A stretch of 64,000 nucleotides of DNA from Patellaria atrata CBS 101060 (GCA_010093705.1 MU006093.1:127785-191784); one strand, 5' to 3'; counted from the first letter of the stretch, positions 36,014 through 48,339 are shown. Notes: generated from the letters alone by a model not told the origin. Numbers and translations are program-made.

Positions 36014-37462
36014 CTACACCTTTCGACCATGTCCATCATTGTTCCCCAAAAGGAGTCCGAAGCAATGACATGCCATTTTCATTCCAGACCGAAACGCTTC
36101 CATCTTTTCCGGGTCGTCAGGATGATAAGCTTCTGCCTCCGCCCGTTTGGTAAGCTCCCTGGCAACGTCTTCCATGAACAGAATTAGGTTCTCCGATTCT
36201 ACCTTAACCAGGGGGCTTATCTTCCTGGTTGTGGGATCGACAACTGCGTTATCAATTGGCAAAGTAAAGGGATCCCCAGTACCCGTAACTTCAATGCGTT
36301 AACACGGTATAAATCTGGTGCACGTTAGTGCCGTTTAACGTACCTTTCAAATCTGGATTAATTTTGGGGCCTTCGCAGACGACCCGCAACCTGCTATCTG
36401 GAGAGTATATATCATATGTGCCTTCTCGTCGTTCTTTTCAGCCTCGACGGATTCAGCGGGGCCATATATCTTCCTTCTCTTAGCTCTTCCTCTGCTACCC
36501 TCATAGCCCCTTTAGCTGTATTTCTGGGTCTGGCTTGCTTGTCGTCTGCACATGCTGGTTGAATGTTACTTTGAGACATTGCAGTTATTCGAGTATCTAG
36601 GGAGGACGGATTGCTCTCGTAGCACAAATGTGCAGATGCTGCCCCAGCGTGTATGGGCTGAGAATTGGAGGTAATGCTAAGGTGGTAATGGTACCACCTT
36701 TACACTGTCGCTAGTGATGATAGAGATATCGAAATCACTTACCACTGTATATTCCCAGGCCGCTTTTCGTTATCTCTCTTCGATCCAGGGTATACGGAAG
36801 AAGCGTTTCCCTTCTGCGCTTGCGGCCATCTACACTCTCTATTTCATCATCGTCGTTGTCTGCGCTCCTTTCTCGACATCCAGGCATTTCATATTTTTGA
36901 CGTTCTTCTATCTTTTCGTGCGCTTGGGCACACCTATCCTCTTTTTCACCTTTCTTCTCTTCCGTACCTACCTCTGCTTCTCTGTCTGTTGCCAATCCTG
37001 GAGCATCGTTCCCTATTTTCTCTTCCTTGTTTTCCGTGTTAGCTACTTCTTCTGTCTATTTACCAGTCTGTACGTCCTCATCCTCGCCATCCTCGGCCTC
37101 TTCGTCATCTTCTTGAGCTTCAAGCTCCCAATTCTCTTCCCCGTTTTCCTTTCCTTGGTCATTCCGAGCGCCCCCAAGTCCCTGAGATTCTTATCCTCTT
37201 TCGACTCTTCTAGTATTCATAGCGGAGGGTACTACTAGCTTCTTTGCCTTATTCTCCTTTCCGGGAATTGATAGCGCCTTTTCTTCTTTACTCTCTTTGT
37301 TATCCTCCGTCTCTGTCATATTGAATGTCACTCCTTGTCCTTCCACAGAGTCTTTAGCGCACGTTATTGAGCTAGTCTGTCAAACTTACTCTCATTGGCT
37401 TTGATCGGCCGTCCTGGCTTTGGGGTTCCTTTCCGCCTCACCCTACTCTGGATGTTACCCAT
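36014..37462 (-). pseudogene. Acidic AT-hook-like orphan gene, frame-disrupted in its 3' half
   Basis: Minus strand. It starts with ATG at 37462 and reads MGNIQSRVRRKGTPKPGRPIKANE, with an AT-hook-like KPGRPIK core. A 50-nt intron (37389-37340) leads into a long, strongly charged frame running to 36743 that contains NDQGKENGEENWELEAQ, an Asp/Glu run and DGRKRRRETLLPY. This frame is broken by TAA at 37193-37191 and by a TAG that falls inside a canonical 51-nt intron (GTAAAT, GCTAAC, ATAG). The TAA could also be intronic, but the donor would be weak. Beyond a GTAAGT donor at 36742, related-looking pieces lie in three different frames: MSQSNIQPACADDKQ, then KRRKIYGPAESVEAEKNDEKA, then YDIYSPDSRLRVVCEGP. 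The last chains by a GTACGT intron into VTGTGDPFTLP and the stop at 36014. No splice joins all three, so I read a decayed or indel-damaged gene. Family unknown. Confidence 0.5.
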
Positions 37463-40111
37463 ATTTGAGATCACGGACTGCTTCGTGTTGTAGAGGGGTT
37501 CGCAGGCCTATTGGTGTTAAGGAAGGATGACGAGTTGATGATGCCACTGAAAAACAGTCTACCTTTTCAGAACGAGGAGATGCTTAGGTAGCTTTCTATC
37601 GAAGAGGACGAGTTAGGAACAATATGAATGCTTTGGTGACCTACGCGGTAAGTAGAAGTCTCATTCGTTGCCGGGGTGATTATAGTACCTTCTACGCAAG
37701 TTTTTGCACTCCTGTGCACATGAAAGCGCTTGATTATAAAATTAGCGCGGGCTTGTCGAGAGTTTGGGACATTTTATAATGTGTAGAAAATCACCTAAGT
37801 GTTGATGTCTTTTTAGGCCTTGTTTAAATGCCGTTAACGCCTCTCTAGAGTCCGAAATCTATACTTGCGGCCGATTTCCTGCACTTGGTCAACTGGCCGC
37901 AGGATACAGCAAGTCCAAGTTTACAACCGAAAGCTTAGTACTCTATCCGAAGAATGGTTAAAAGAAAGTAGATTTACAATGATTAACAAGAGAGTAGAAA
38001 GCGGATTCCAAAGCAAGAGCTCTTCACAATGATCTACTCTAAATAGATTACTGGTGAATCCCATCTCTTGTGGAGTTAAGGAACTTCGAGCTGGATCCAG
38101 AGCGTATCCAGGAACTGACCGAGATCAGTAACATGATCTCACTTATAAGTTTAAGGTGTATCATGGAGATATGGGTGCTAAGGGCTCAAATATTAAAGTC
38201 GAGCAATATGGCAATAACAAGATTGGCATTGAGTCTGCTACATCTAACCGATAACTCCCTCCCCTCTCTCTGGGGAAGTATATCGTACCTCGAAACGCCA
38301 CAATATCATCGTAGGAACTATCATGACTGCAATACGATGTCATTTCATCTTCCAGCCCAGCTATCATTGAGCTGTGCCGACGTCATCAGGAGTTTCGGTT
38401 GCTTCATCACTATCAGCGAGAGATGTCAAAGGAGAATCAACGCTATTCAAGAAGGATTCTAGTCAACGACGTCGTTCCTCAAGAATTTTTAGAACCCTCG
38501 CGTTCATCCTCAGCTTCCTTGCTTACCTACCCTTCTTCATTCCTAGCATCTCTGGGGCCGGGAATGGGTTTCATCTCTACGGCCTTGCGGTATCGCGCTT
38601 TTTCGTACCGTACAGTAGCTCGTCGGGTATCATTTTGAAAGGTCTTCCAACATGCTGAAGATCGCTTCGTTGGTCGGGAACGTGGGTCGGACCCTTCGTA
38701 AATCCTCGGTCATGCCCTTTAAAGGTCTCCATGTGGGCTCTTCTAGCTTAAACTGGAGTGCTTTCTGAAGCCATATAGATCAGTTGAAGAATTGAATCCG
38801 GACACAGATCATCCAGCGCCTGTCCTATCTTCTCCAGACTACCGTCGGCGATAAGGGTGTTGAAACTCATGTGAGAGGGTCTTGTCTGCTCAAGATCAGT
38901 AGCTGAACTGCGGACGGACGCTGCAATATTGTATACCAACCCGTTACTACCGTACGGCTCGTACGTCGTTCTATTCCTCCAAGCCCGTATCTTCATCACT
39001 GTCGAAATCTGTGCATGGATTGGATGAGCCCATGGCGTGCAAGCGGCTTTACACGACCCATTTGATATCTTGTCGCGCACCTTGAGATTATGGTGAGATG
39101 TATTGGCTGAGTCCAGTATGTTGTGGGGTTTTTGAAGGCGTTGCTGAGATTTCCCGGCACTATGGTACCTTCGGCACGCGCATATTGCCCCAAAAATCAT
39201 CTACCAGGCCTATAGGGCATTGGTGTTTGTGAATGTGGTGTATGACTGACTTCATTGTGTCTGTAGATGACCATTTGACGTTGTTCACTCTGTTTGGTCG
39301 TTACGGCAGGAAAGACGTTCAACACGGCCCACGCAATGACAAATGCCTGTATAGTCGAGTATTCACGGGAATTGTGAATACCACCAATTTGGAAGACTTT
39401 TTACCGCTCAAATGAGGTGAAGTGCATCATTTCATATCCTAGATTTTTACCTCATATCGAATAGTTCAAAATTTCCGTCTGGTCAACCATCATCTTGTAC
39501 ATTGCATTTCCGGTCTACTATTTCTGCTAAGAGATTCAAGAGCTAGACTGCTCTGCACGTCTCCCGGTATTAGCCCAATTATTGTCTTTCTGGCTTTAAT
39601 CAGCTGTTCAACTTCTTTCCTTCAAACATGGTTCATGACTTGAGCGGTTTGTACTCGTCTGATCTTCTATTTTTAAGTATATCTGTGAATACTTGTACTA
39701 AAGGGATTTCTAAGACCAAGGAAGATATATAATATACAGTGAATTTACAATAATCCTACAACCTTTTTCGCAATAAGTCCTAATGAAATATTCAAATGTC
39801 GGTTCGGTCCTTTTCCAAGTTGCTCTCTACAAAGTACTCGCTGTTTTAGTATGTTTTTACTCTGTGGAAGATTTTCCAATTGCTTGTGTTCCTGAAGAAT
39901 CCCAATGCATTCTTATTGTAAAGTTAGAGTGGAGTCATTTTCCTGAACGTCGATTGACACATTATGGGATGGTTCTTGGATATTATGGACTTGGTAAAAT
40001 TGATCTTGGATTATCAGATGGATTAAATCTGTGATGATGATGGAACCACATGATACCGCTATGCAATGGCTTTCCGGGCGGTCCGGTCTTCTAGTGGTCC
40101 TTGTTCCTTAA
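37463..40111. other. 2.6 kb without a confident gene
   Basis: The region upstream of the disrupted acidic gene and downstream of the AT-hook gene. It contains a 150-codon minus-strand frame (38748-39200, listed separately) and overlapping short frames at 38070-38660. None is recognised. Confidence 0.5.
38748..39200 (-). other. Orphan open frame, 150 codons
   Basis: ATG-started minus-strand frame ending in SILQLIYMASESTPV. The C-terminal 75 residues (from RAWRNRTTYEPYGSNG) have balanced, protein-like composition; the N-terminal part is Cys/His/Arg-rich and less convincing. An overlapping frame in the same strand (39193-38996) also looks partly protein-like, so this may be a frameshifted relic. 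No family recognised. Confidence 0.25.
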
Positions 40112-42174
40112 TCAACCGCTATCAGAGTCGGATTCGATAGACATAGGGTTCTGGGGAGTTCCAGGTCCAGTGTACACTCTCCCGATTGGTGCTCGCGCAC
40201 GTTGACGGAAAGAGTTGCAAGAAGGCTCAGTTTGTGTGTTTGTCACGTATGCGGCGCCGAATGGTGTCACTTGGATGCCCGTACTAGCCCCATAACCATG
40301 TTGGATTCCAGGAGAGCCCATTCGGCTACGTAACAGGTATGCAGAAGTTATAGGAACCAGAGGATCGCGCGGGATGCTTCTAAGGGGCGGCACCTGATTG
40401 TCGTATTGTGCAGTTCCTCGGTCGGTTGATGTGGTACCGAATTGAGCATCCAGTGGGTCTGCGGTCGACGAAAAGGGTACGGATGGGAACAACGCGAGAC
40501 CGGAAGGGGCATTCTAGAAATCGTTAGTACGAAGATATTGAGAAAGAATTCCGTCGGCGTACTTCTCCGAGAGCTACTTGGTTCACCGGCATGAGAGTAT
40601 CGGACATCATCACTGGATTTTGAGCACATGGCATTATGGTACGCTGTGGTTCTTGCTGGATCTGCACAAGAGCACCAAACGTTGTCGGTCGCCCTCGAAT
40701 CCTGAGTTGGGCAATACGATCAAGGGACTGTCGAGCCGTTCGGGCTCTGGCTTTATGAAATTGATTCCACCCAGTATTGAAGGCGACACTACTATTGGAA
40801 TTGCGTGGTGGATTCTAAAATTTTTAGTCTGAACTTGTTGGATTGGGTGTTACTACGTACTGGACTATCGAATATTGATAGTAATTGCGGGTTTAAGACC
40901 AACACATTCGACATTGTTCCTGGCCTATGAGACGGCGGAAGCATGGCACGGGAATGTTCTTGGTTACTCCGTACAATAGCACCAAACATCATCGGAGGGT
41001 CTCGAAGTCGCAGACGAATTCTTCGAAGCGATCCTTGATTACCCGACGCCACAATATCAGGTGTCGCTTGTGGAGCTCGAGGAAGAATGAATCGACCCAT
41101 GTCCTGAGCTGCTTGGATAGCAGCCTCTGACATTACCGGCGCCTGTGGAAGTTCTTTAGCAGGCTCAGATTGTTCGAGAGCGGCCTTGCTTGCCCTCGTG
41201 CGACCTTTGTTGTTTCCTGTGGCCTTCGGCGCTTTGGTGGCTTGTCTAGCGGTCTTTTCGTGCTCAGGACTTTGATCATCTAGATCCGATGGTGGATTGT
41301 GGTCATCTGTGATAAGAGAATGCTTTCGTGGACGACCTCGACCCCGACGAGTAGGAGGCGGGGACTTCGTTGCTGGTTCTCTCAGCTGGTTCATGCCTCC
41401 CTCCTGAGGAGCAGATGCCGTGGACCTCGTTGCTGGTTCTTTCGGCTCCTTCATGCCTCTCTCCCAATCGCGTACCATCTTGATATCGTGGGCCATTGCT
41501 AGAGCGGGGTGACGGTATGGATCCATGCCGCGCTTCTTCAATTTGTTGAACTCTCGATCAGCTGTTTCAAGTTCTTCGTCGGTGTAAGGCCCGCGCGGCT
41601 TAAAGTTTGGGTCCATGTCCGGCGGGTAGTAAATCCCATAGCTTCGTCGCAATAGTACATTCGGGTCTTCCGGGTGGGGTTCGTCCGGTCGGTTGATTCG
41701 CTTCTTCATTGCGCGGATGATGTCTTCGATGTTGCCCGGTTCATATGTTTCAGTCGAAGTTCCAGCCCGAATACCCGGAAGTGCCGAGCGATGAGCTTCG
41801 TCCTGGACTTTAATAATGTCCTTCTTGAACTCGGGTTCTTTCTGACGGTATAACTTGTCGCGGGGTTCGACCTTTTCGCTCCAGTCTATCGGATCTTCGT
41901 CATCACTCCGCAAGGGTGATTCTGACTGGCGGAAGGGACACTTAGTAACTGGCTCAGGAGAAGTTACACCGGTAACAATGCGTCTAATACGCTGCCTGCG
42001 GCGCGCCTCGCGGGCGATTTGTCGTAACTGGTCTGCAAAAAATTCCACATCGTCTTGACTCTCAACTTCAAGAATGAGTTCACGCTCCTCCTCAGTCAGC
42101 TCAGCTAATAGATCCGGACGCATGATTGCGCTCCAGTTTTGATGTGAGACTCTAGGGTCTGAAGATCTGCTCAT
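40112..42174 (-). CDS. AT-hook protein with an internally duplicated segment; function unknown
   Basis: Three exons: 42174-40861, 40814-40563 and 40513-40112. The introns are 46 and 49 nt, phase 0, with GTACGT and GTACGC donors, and the product is 655 residues. A charged helical N-terminus (ELTEEERELILEVESQDDV, then Arg-rich) is followed by a conserved-looking central part (GIYYPPDMDPNFKPRGPYTD). An AT-hook core RGRGRPRK lies at 277-284, which suggests minor-groove DNA binding in the nucleus. Residues 382-438 and 468-522 are two copies of one unit: FGAIVRSNQEHSRAM and FGALVQIQQEPQRTIM occupy the same place, and each unit ends exactly at a phase-0 intron. A short EPATRS/EPATKS repeat lies at 246-271. 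The C-terminus is Ser/Pro-rich and ends MSIESDSDSG. No enzyme domain is seen. Transcription or chromatin function is inference from the AT-hook. Confidence 0.75.
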
Positions 42175-42707
42175 GCGAAGTAGCGTTGTTTATGAAAGAT
42201 TCGGCTTTGTATATGGATGAAAAATGATCGAATTGTGGTGGATGGAAAAGAGTTGGAAAACTTTAGTGTGTTGAACCTAAGAAATCGGATTTATAAGGAT
42301 CTTGTGGGCGATTGTTGTTGTTGTTTAACAAAGGTCACGCCTCAAAAGACACGACGCAGATCTCTACTACTCTACGGCTTCACCACCAGGCATAACGAAC
42401 ACCACGTGCAGTCGAAAAGTGTCACCGAGGGGCGGCCACAACTGAAGGTGCCAAGAATGAGCTTTATGCCTCTATCTGTTTCTGCATGACGATTTGTTAT
42501 CCTCACCGGCACACCTCTTGACGAACATCATCTGCATCATAACATTGACTACGCTCTCAAGAAGTATTCAATTTAGCTATTTCTATACCAAAACGTTGCA
42601 AATCTAAGTCAAGTCATATCTTAAACCCTCAAGCTCTGCAGATATACCCTCTATTTCTTGTCTATAATCTCATTACGCGACCATAAAGCATATTCAGAAT
42701 CATCAAG
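42175..42707. other. Divergent promoter region, AT-hook gene / coiled-coil gene
   Basis: 533 nt between two divergent starts. No gene or conserved control element recognised. Confidence 0.6.
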
Positions 42708-43157
42708 ATGGCCGAACGTATTGTCCGGAATTCCCGACCTTGCTTCTATGAACGGCAGGGACAAAACCGCACTGAACGCATCCACAGCAGCGCCCCCAGC
42801 CCCAAGCGGGGGATCCGCCGTGCTCGCAGCGCGTCCCCTCTACGTCCGCCCATGGACAGGCAACCTCTGTGTCCACAGTTTCGCGCAGAGATGGAGCGAA
42901 ATCGTAAGGAAGAAGAGAAGACGGAGGACGGGAGGAACAAGTGGGCAAAGATAGACTTGCGGTGGAAGCAAGCGGAAGAGAGCGAGCAGAAGAGGAAGGA
43001 GGCGTTACAGAGGATCAAGGAGATGAGGGAAGCGCAAGAGGAGTGGAAGCGGAAACCCGGTGGAAATTGTGAGGAGGGGGGACGGTGGGTCGACGACGAG
43101 GAGGATGCCATCCGTATGGCGACGGAGCACGCCCTTGAGTATCGCCAGCGCGAATAA
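42708..43157 (+). CDS. Small charged coiled-coil protein, unknown function
   Basis: A single exon of 149 residues, MAERIVRN to EHALEYRQRE, with start context AAGATGGCC. The first 60 residues are basic and Ser/Pro-containing. Residues about 62-118 form a highly charged helix rich in Glu, Lys, Arg and Gln with Trp at intervals, probably a coiled coil. The end is acidic (WVDDEEDAIRMA). Codon usage is GC-rich compared with its surroundings. The minus-strand frame of 175 codons over the same bases is taken as its antisense shadow. It is divergent from the AT-hook gene, so the two may be co-regulated. I do not recognise a family; a lineage-specific gene is likely. Confidence 0.6.
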   Translation: MAERIVRNSRPCFYERQGQNRTERIHSSAPSPKRGIRRARSASPLRPPMDRQPLCPQFRAEMERNRKEEEKTEDGRNKWAKIDLRWKQAEESEQKRKEALQRIKEMREAQEEWKRKPGGNCEEGGRWVDDEEDAIRMATEHALEYRQRE

Positions 43158-45247
43158 ACCAATATGGGCTCTTCGGGAAATATGATTTCCAATGGTAGTG
43201 GCGAAAGCGTTTTGTTGATGCTCTGATAATCAGATCGTCCGATAGAAATATGGGAGATATTTAAGGGATGCATGCGGGGAGAATAGCCTTACTGGAAAGT
43301 ATTTCTTTTGGTGCCTTGAAGAGTATCACAATGCAGTTATGACGAGGAATTCTGGGGCGATCGATGATGTCTGGTCTCCATTCTGCTTTATCACTCTACC
43401 TTAGTTCAGTGGACAATTTCTCTGCTTTGATGTAGTGATACTATACTCTTTGTTCGAATGAAGATCTACTCTATAGAGTTATAAAGAGGCGATGGTTCGT
43501 AGTCTTCGATGAGTATTATAGCAAATTCATGATATTGTGCGTCTATACGTCCTGATCTGGGGGGAATAAATTCGACCATTCTGCTGCTCTATCTTTGTCT
43601 CTATATACCTTACTATCTATATGTAGAAAGACCTACCGTGCTCCAACCACCTCCGCACATACCATTAGCTAGATTAGAATGGATGGACGTCTAAAGGGTA
43701 ATCCAGGACGATATCAAGCAATATCCCTATATCTATTCACGACCTCTAAGTTATGTAACGTCGATGTTATCTCTTTCCAACACATCGTCGCTATCTCACT
43801 CTTTTTTGCAATTACTATGCTGAGCTTATGGTCTTCTTCTTGCCTGCCGCGCGACTAGTAGGAACTGCCTTTTCCTTCTCCCTCACAGCCGCACCACACG
43901 CTATCTCCTAAGTTTCGATCCTCTTCCATTCGAATAAAATTCGGAAACGATATCATTTCCCCAATCATAACACTGGTAGAGACAGAGGAATTGTGAGCTT
44001 GCTCGATTGGGTTCCGCGAGGTGATGGAATATGCCCACGATTTCCCTTCCGCTGCTTCGTAGTATGGTTGCACCGTTGTGAGGAGCGGGTTATTAAACTT
44101 GATACCATATTTTCCAGTATCGTAAATTTGGAAAACTAGCAGATTATGTGGGATGTCAGAACCTCACCGCCGCACGCAGGAGAAGTAGATTTTTAGCAGA
44201 TCCCTCCAAGGTGCTTACAGCAGCAGAGGAGCGGCTGTGCGAGGTTGAGGCGCCGTGTTGTGAGGCAGTGTTTGCGCCATCGAAGGAGATATTGGAAGGT
44301 TGTGCATAAGTCGGTAGCCAAGAATCATGATACGGGCTTATGAAGAGGAAGAGGACAGACGACTAAAGATTGTGGTTAGAATATCTCGAGACTTCTGTAT
44401 CACCACCGCTGCGGCGCAGTGACAGATACGGTGGATATTTTACTATATGTAGACGAATCCTACGTGGCTTTTGTTATGAACCTCCGAGTTCGGGTCTAGG
44501 TATGTAAAGAGAGAGGCGTAATCAACACGAACAGTCCCTAAATACCACCCAATTCTTGGTGGGCCCAGTCGTAGATTGAGATGGGGAGATTTACGGTCTC
44601 TGCAAACCAAACGTTCTCGAAGTCCTTCTATATACGGTTATCCGAGAAATCGGATATACGTATCTCATATTGGTATTGGAGTCCATGGATGGCGGCTTTC
44701 AAGGAGATATATGGGCTGAATCTTGATCCTGGGTTGGTTTCCTCTGTGAGGAAGCACTTGTCATGATTGGACCATGCCGTCCCTGGGCTGTAATAGCAGC
44801 AAGTTCAGGCTGCTTCTTAGGGATGAAGTGAGAGTGTGTTTAATGAGAAACTACTAGGCTCTGATGTTATTAATAAGTGAGACGGAGTTGTACGAACTGT
44901 TAAATAAGGGTAACGGAATTGTTCTGACATGAGGCTCTTTGAGAGGTGGGAGAGGGTTGAGATATCTGGAAATACCTCACCTGAGCTAAGTCTCCATCCA
45001 GCCACTGTACCTCCAATCGTGTAATAGGAAGAGAAAATATTTGAGGATCATTAATACTTTAAATATCATACGACGAAAACCGCCACTACGTATTGAAACG
45101 CGGCGGGCCCTATATTCCTCATAAATGGTCCGAAATATCACTAGACGTTCCCCTACGCCACCCATATGAACGCCTTATAGACCACCTCGTCCGAAATAGG
45201 AAAAAAAAAACCTCAAAAAAAACCATACGCCCGTACGGAAACACCCC
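43158..45247. other. 2.1 kb gene-free stretch
   Basis: 3' flank of the small coiled-coil gene and of the TBC gene. Only short scattered frames occur (for example plus 44581-44766). No gene supported. Confidence 0.6.
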
Positions 45248-48200
45248 TTACGGGGTGGTATTCTTCTTCCCCCAGAACGACCAGCTCCCCGCCCCATTCC
45301 CGGCCATCTTCCTCTTCTCTAGGGCTGGAAACCCCTCGCTGTACTCTTGTAGAGTTTTCCCCTTCACCAACGCCTCGTACCTCCCCTTGTACTCCTCCAG
45401 CTCTTGCTTGAGCCGACTCTCCTCGTTCTTCGCATTGACGAGCTCCAGGAGGAGCGCGTCGTTCTCCATTGGTTCGTGGTTCTCCGTAGAGAACAGCTCT
45501 TGTGCCGCCAGTGAGGACGTACGCTTTGGGGGTCGCTGGGGAGAGGAGTCGCTGCTTTGCGACGAAACAAGCGGGGGGCGGGTTTGTTGGTTGGCGAGGA
45601 GAGTCAGGTTTAGAGGGGGAGAGTTGTAGGATGAGGATTGGCTGGAGCCCCTACGTACAGTGGCTCTCAGGTCTTGAATTTGGCGCTCAAGGCGCTGTCG
45701 CTCCCTGTGGCCGTCCTGCAGCCTCTTTCTTGCTTCTCGCAGCTCAGTTTTATCCTGCTCAGCTTGGCGGGACATTTCCAGTAGCTGAGTGCCTAGGTCG
45801 GCAGAATGCTTCCTCTCCCCATCTAACTGTACACGTGTATTCTCCAAAGCACCCTTTAGCTCGGCTTTCGTTTCTGAAGTAAACGAATCTGTACAACTAG
45901 GGGAAGAGAGCCTTGTTTCAACGGCGTACAGTAGCCGTTGAGTTTTGCTGGAGGGAACAGGTGAATTTTGCACGGTTGAACCGTTTTGTACAGAACGCAC
46001 CGGCCATGTGGTACGCCTGATGTCGTTAGAGGATTGGGGGTTTCGAAAATCGTATTGCAGCTGCTGAATGAGCTGCTTCATAATCTTATGGTCCTCTCCT
46101 TGATCTTCTTCGGACTTTCGTAATTTTCGTTCTGCTTCACGTAGAGCCCCTTCCACCTCCCTAAGGGCGTTTAATAGATCTCTTACAGTAGCATCCTGAT
46201 TGGAATCTTCTACATTGGCTCGAGAAGAGGACATTTTGATGGATGCTGATACGGAACTAGACTGTGACTTCAAGGAGAGTGTCTCGACGGAAAAGTCACG
46301 AGATATACTGGAAGGGTCGGTTAATACAGTACTATTAGTGCTTGCGTCTGTTGAAACCTCGAGTGAATTGAGGGTTGATGCTAGACTCTGCTTTGATGCC
46401 GTTCGTCTTAGGAAGCTCACCGGATGGGATGAAGATGTCAACCCTGGACTTAGAGCACCATATCTTGTAGATGCGTTCGATGGGGAGGGGGCCCACAAGC
46501 GACCTAAGAAACGTGCTGCCGCGGTCTGAACGTCAGGGAAGAAGCCCGCTTTGGATGCTGGGTCGTTCTTTTGATCTTCTTTGAAACCGACTTCAAGCGA
46601 ACGAAGTGTTTCCCGGGTGACGATGTTGGTGAAGGAGACAAAGTCGTTGACGAACTCATCCGCACTCTTGGCGTTTCTTCCGTAAGGGTCCCAGAGCGCG
46701 CGGGAGAGAAGGAGTTGCATGACATCCTCATACTCGCTGAAAGCCAGTATCTTACCCTCGTTACGCCGCATTATGGAAAGGCCTACTCTCATCATCGTCT
46801 CAGATGCACCCTCTGCGAATATCACATCATATATACGAAACAGCATTGGAAGGGGACAAGTGGTGGCAAAGAAAGATAGGAACCACTGCGACAGGTACGC
46901 TCCCTCAACTCCAACTTCATCCAGATGCGCTGCAAGTTTAGGCATATGTTGGTGTAGTAACTTTTGAAACTGGTAGATGCGTAGATGTAGTCCACACAAG
47001 TCTGGAAGAAAAGAGGATCGTAAGTCATAGTCTTCCATGAGTCTGTACTGAGAGTTAGAAATGGTACTAACGATTGCTGGGAGACAGTTGATGCGATTTC
47101 CTTACCTGACGAGGACACAGAACGCTTCTCTATCCCCCATCTGCATCAACAGAGGACCAACGAGGAAACCTAGCCCCTGACAATATCCGATCTTGTTGTC
47201 GTAGAGGCTAAAGCACTTCAGAACCCGACCCATCATCTTCTGACCTTCGCCCTCTGGATCTCGGAACATTTCAACCCCTGGAAAGCTACGACCGATATCT
47301 TTTCCGATCAGATTTTCGTAAGGACTTGACTCTCCGCACAACCGGTCGTACTCTGACTCAATCACTTTGTTTCGAGCGCCGGCCATGCTAATCCAAGTAA
47401 CACCTCTGAGCGGGGCCGGAATACCACCTCGAATCTTATTAAGAGTTAACGTAGGGAGCCGCTGGATGGTTTGTGGATAGTCGCGAACAAGGGCTGCCCA
47501 GAACTCCAGTTCAGTCATTGGAGGAGGGGAAGGGAGTTGAGAAAAGCGAAAGGCAGGTGCATAGTTCCCAGCAACAAGTTTCTTGAGTTTATTAAGGGAA
47601 GGAGGTCTGGACTGGCCGCGAGCCCGACTTCTTAAGGCAGACTTGGGATCTGTGGCAATGGCTTGGTTCTCCTGCTCTAGTCTAGCTAAAAGCAGAGCCA
47701 TTGACTATCGGATGTCAGCGAGACCCCTTTTTCCTAACGACAATTGCATCAAAAGTATACCTCATCTCCTATCTCATCCTTAGATTCTTGCTCTTCTTCC
47801 TCCTTCTCTAACTCCTTCCAGTCCACCTTTTCGCTTGTCGAGGAACCATCGCTATTACTACGGGACCTATCCCCAACCAACTGCTCCGTGTGACCCTCCT
47901 CGTTCTCGACAACTCCAATAGCTACCGTATCACTCCCTTCAGCCCCAATGTTAGGATCGCTATTCGTATTTACAGCCGCGCCTCGGAGTATATCATACGA
48001 ACTGACCCTTCTCATATGCGTTTGAACCGTTATTTCAGGCCTCACACGAGTGTGAGTGAAGGGCAGAGTGGTGCTTTGCTCCTCCTCTGCTTCTACAGGA
48101 TCGGATAGATGATCGGATAGGGTAACGGACACCATTGAGTCTGTGGGAAGCGGTTGAGAATCAACATGTGTTCGGGGAGATCTATTTTCGATGTGCGCGG

Positions 48201-48339
48201 ATACTTTTGGGGTCATTGGGCTCTCAAGAGGTGCTTCGATGCTAATTGAAGCTCTGCTAGGTGTGGATGTCTCTAAAGTCGGCTGGGACGACGCGAGAGA
48301 CTCGACCGCTGGCGCAGCCATGACGGATGTGGTTGACAA
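45248..48339 (-). CDS. TBC-domain Rab GTPase-activating protein, Gyp5-like
   Basis: Three exons: 48339-47761, 47704-47106 and 47042-45248. The introns are 56 and 63 nt, and the product is 990 residues. An N-terminal 190-residue Ser/Thr-rich, probably phosphorylated region ends in an acidic stretch. The TBC domain begins near IRGGIPAPLRGVTW (about 284-297). Both catalytic fingers are present: Arg332 in IGKDIGRSFPG and Gln369 in YCQG. The domain continues through EDYDLRSSFLPDLCGLHL to LWDPYGRN. The C-terminal 400 residues alternate Ser-rich linkers with long coiled coils (ELREARKRLQDGHRERQRLE). This order (disordered N-terminus, TBC, C-terminal coiled coil) is that of Gyp5/Gyl1, which act on Sec4/Ypt1-type Rabs at sites of polarised exocytosis. 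Rab specificity here is inference. The second intron splits an Arg codon, and the joined reading FCVLVR-LMEDYDL fits the domain. Confidence 0.88.

Noticed and set aside
36714-37238. Plus-strand 174-codon frame with many hydrophobic residues, like a multi-pass membrane protein
   Set aside because: It is antisense to an Asp/Glu/Lys-rich minus-strand frame; GAN and AAN codons read backwards give Phe/Leu/Ile. The minus strand has matching introns and an AT-hook-like start.
38070-38660. Three overlapping plus-strand frames of 79-130 codons
   Set aside because: Each has a fragment that looks protein-like but they conflict in frame, start with non-ATG codons or lack splice signals.
42746-43273. Minus-strand 175-codon frame
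   Set aside because: Antisense of the charged coiled-coil gene at 42708-43157. Ser/Phe/Cys-rich composition fits a shadow of Glu/Lys/Arg codons.
45093-45629. Plus-strand 178-codon frame
   Set aside because: Antisense to the coiled-coil end of the TBC gene; no motifs.
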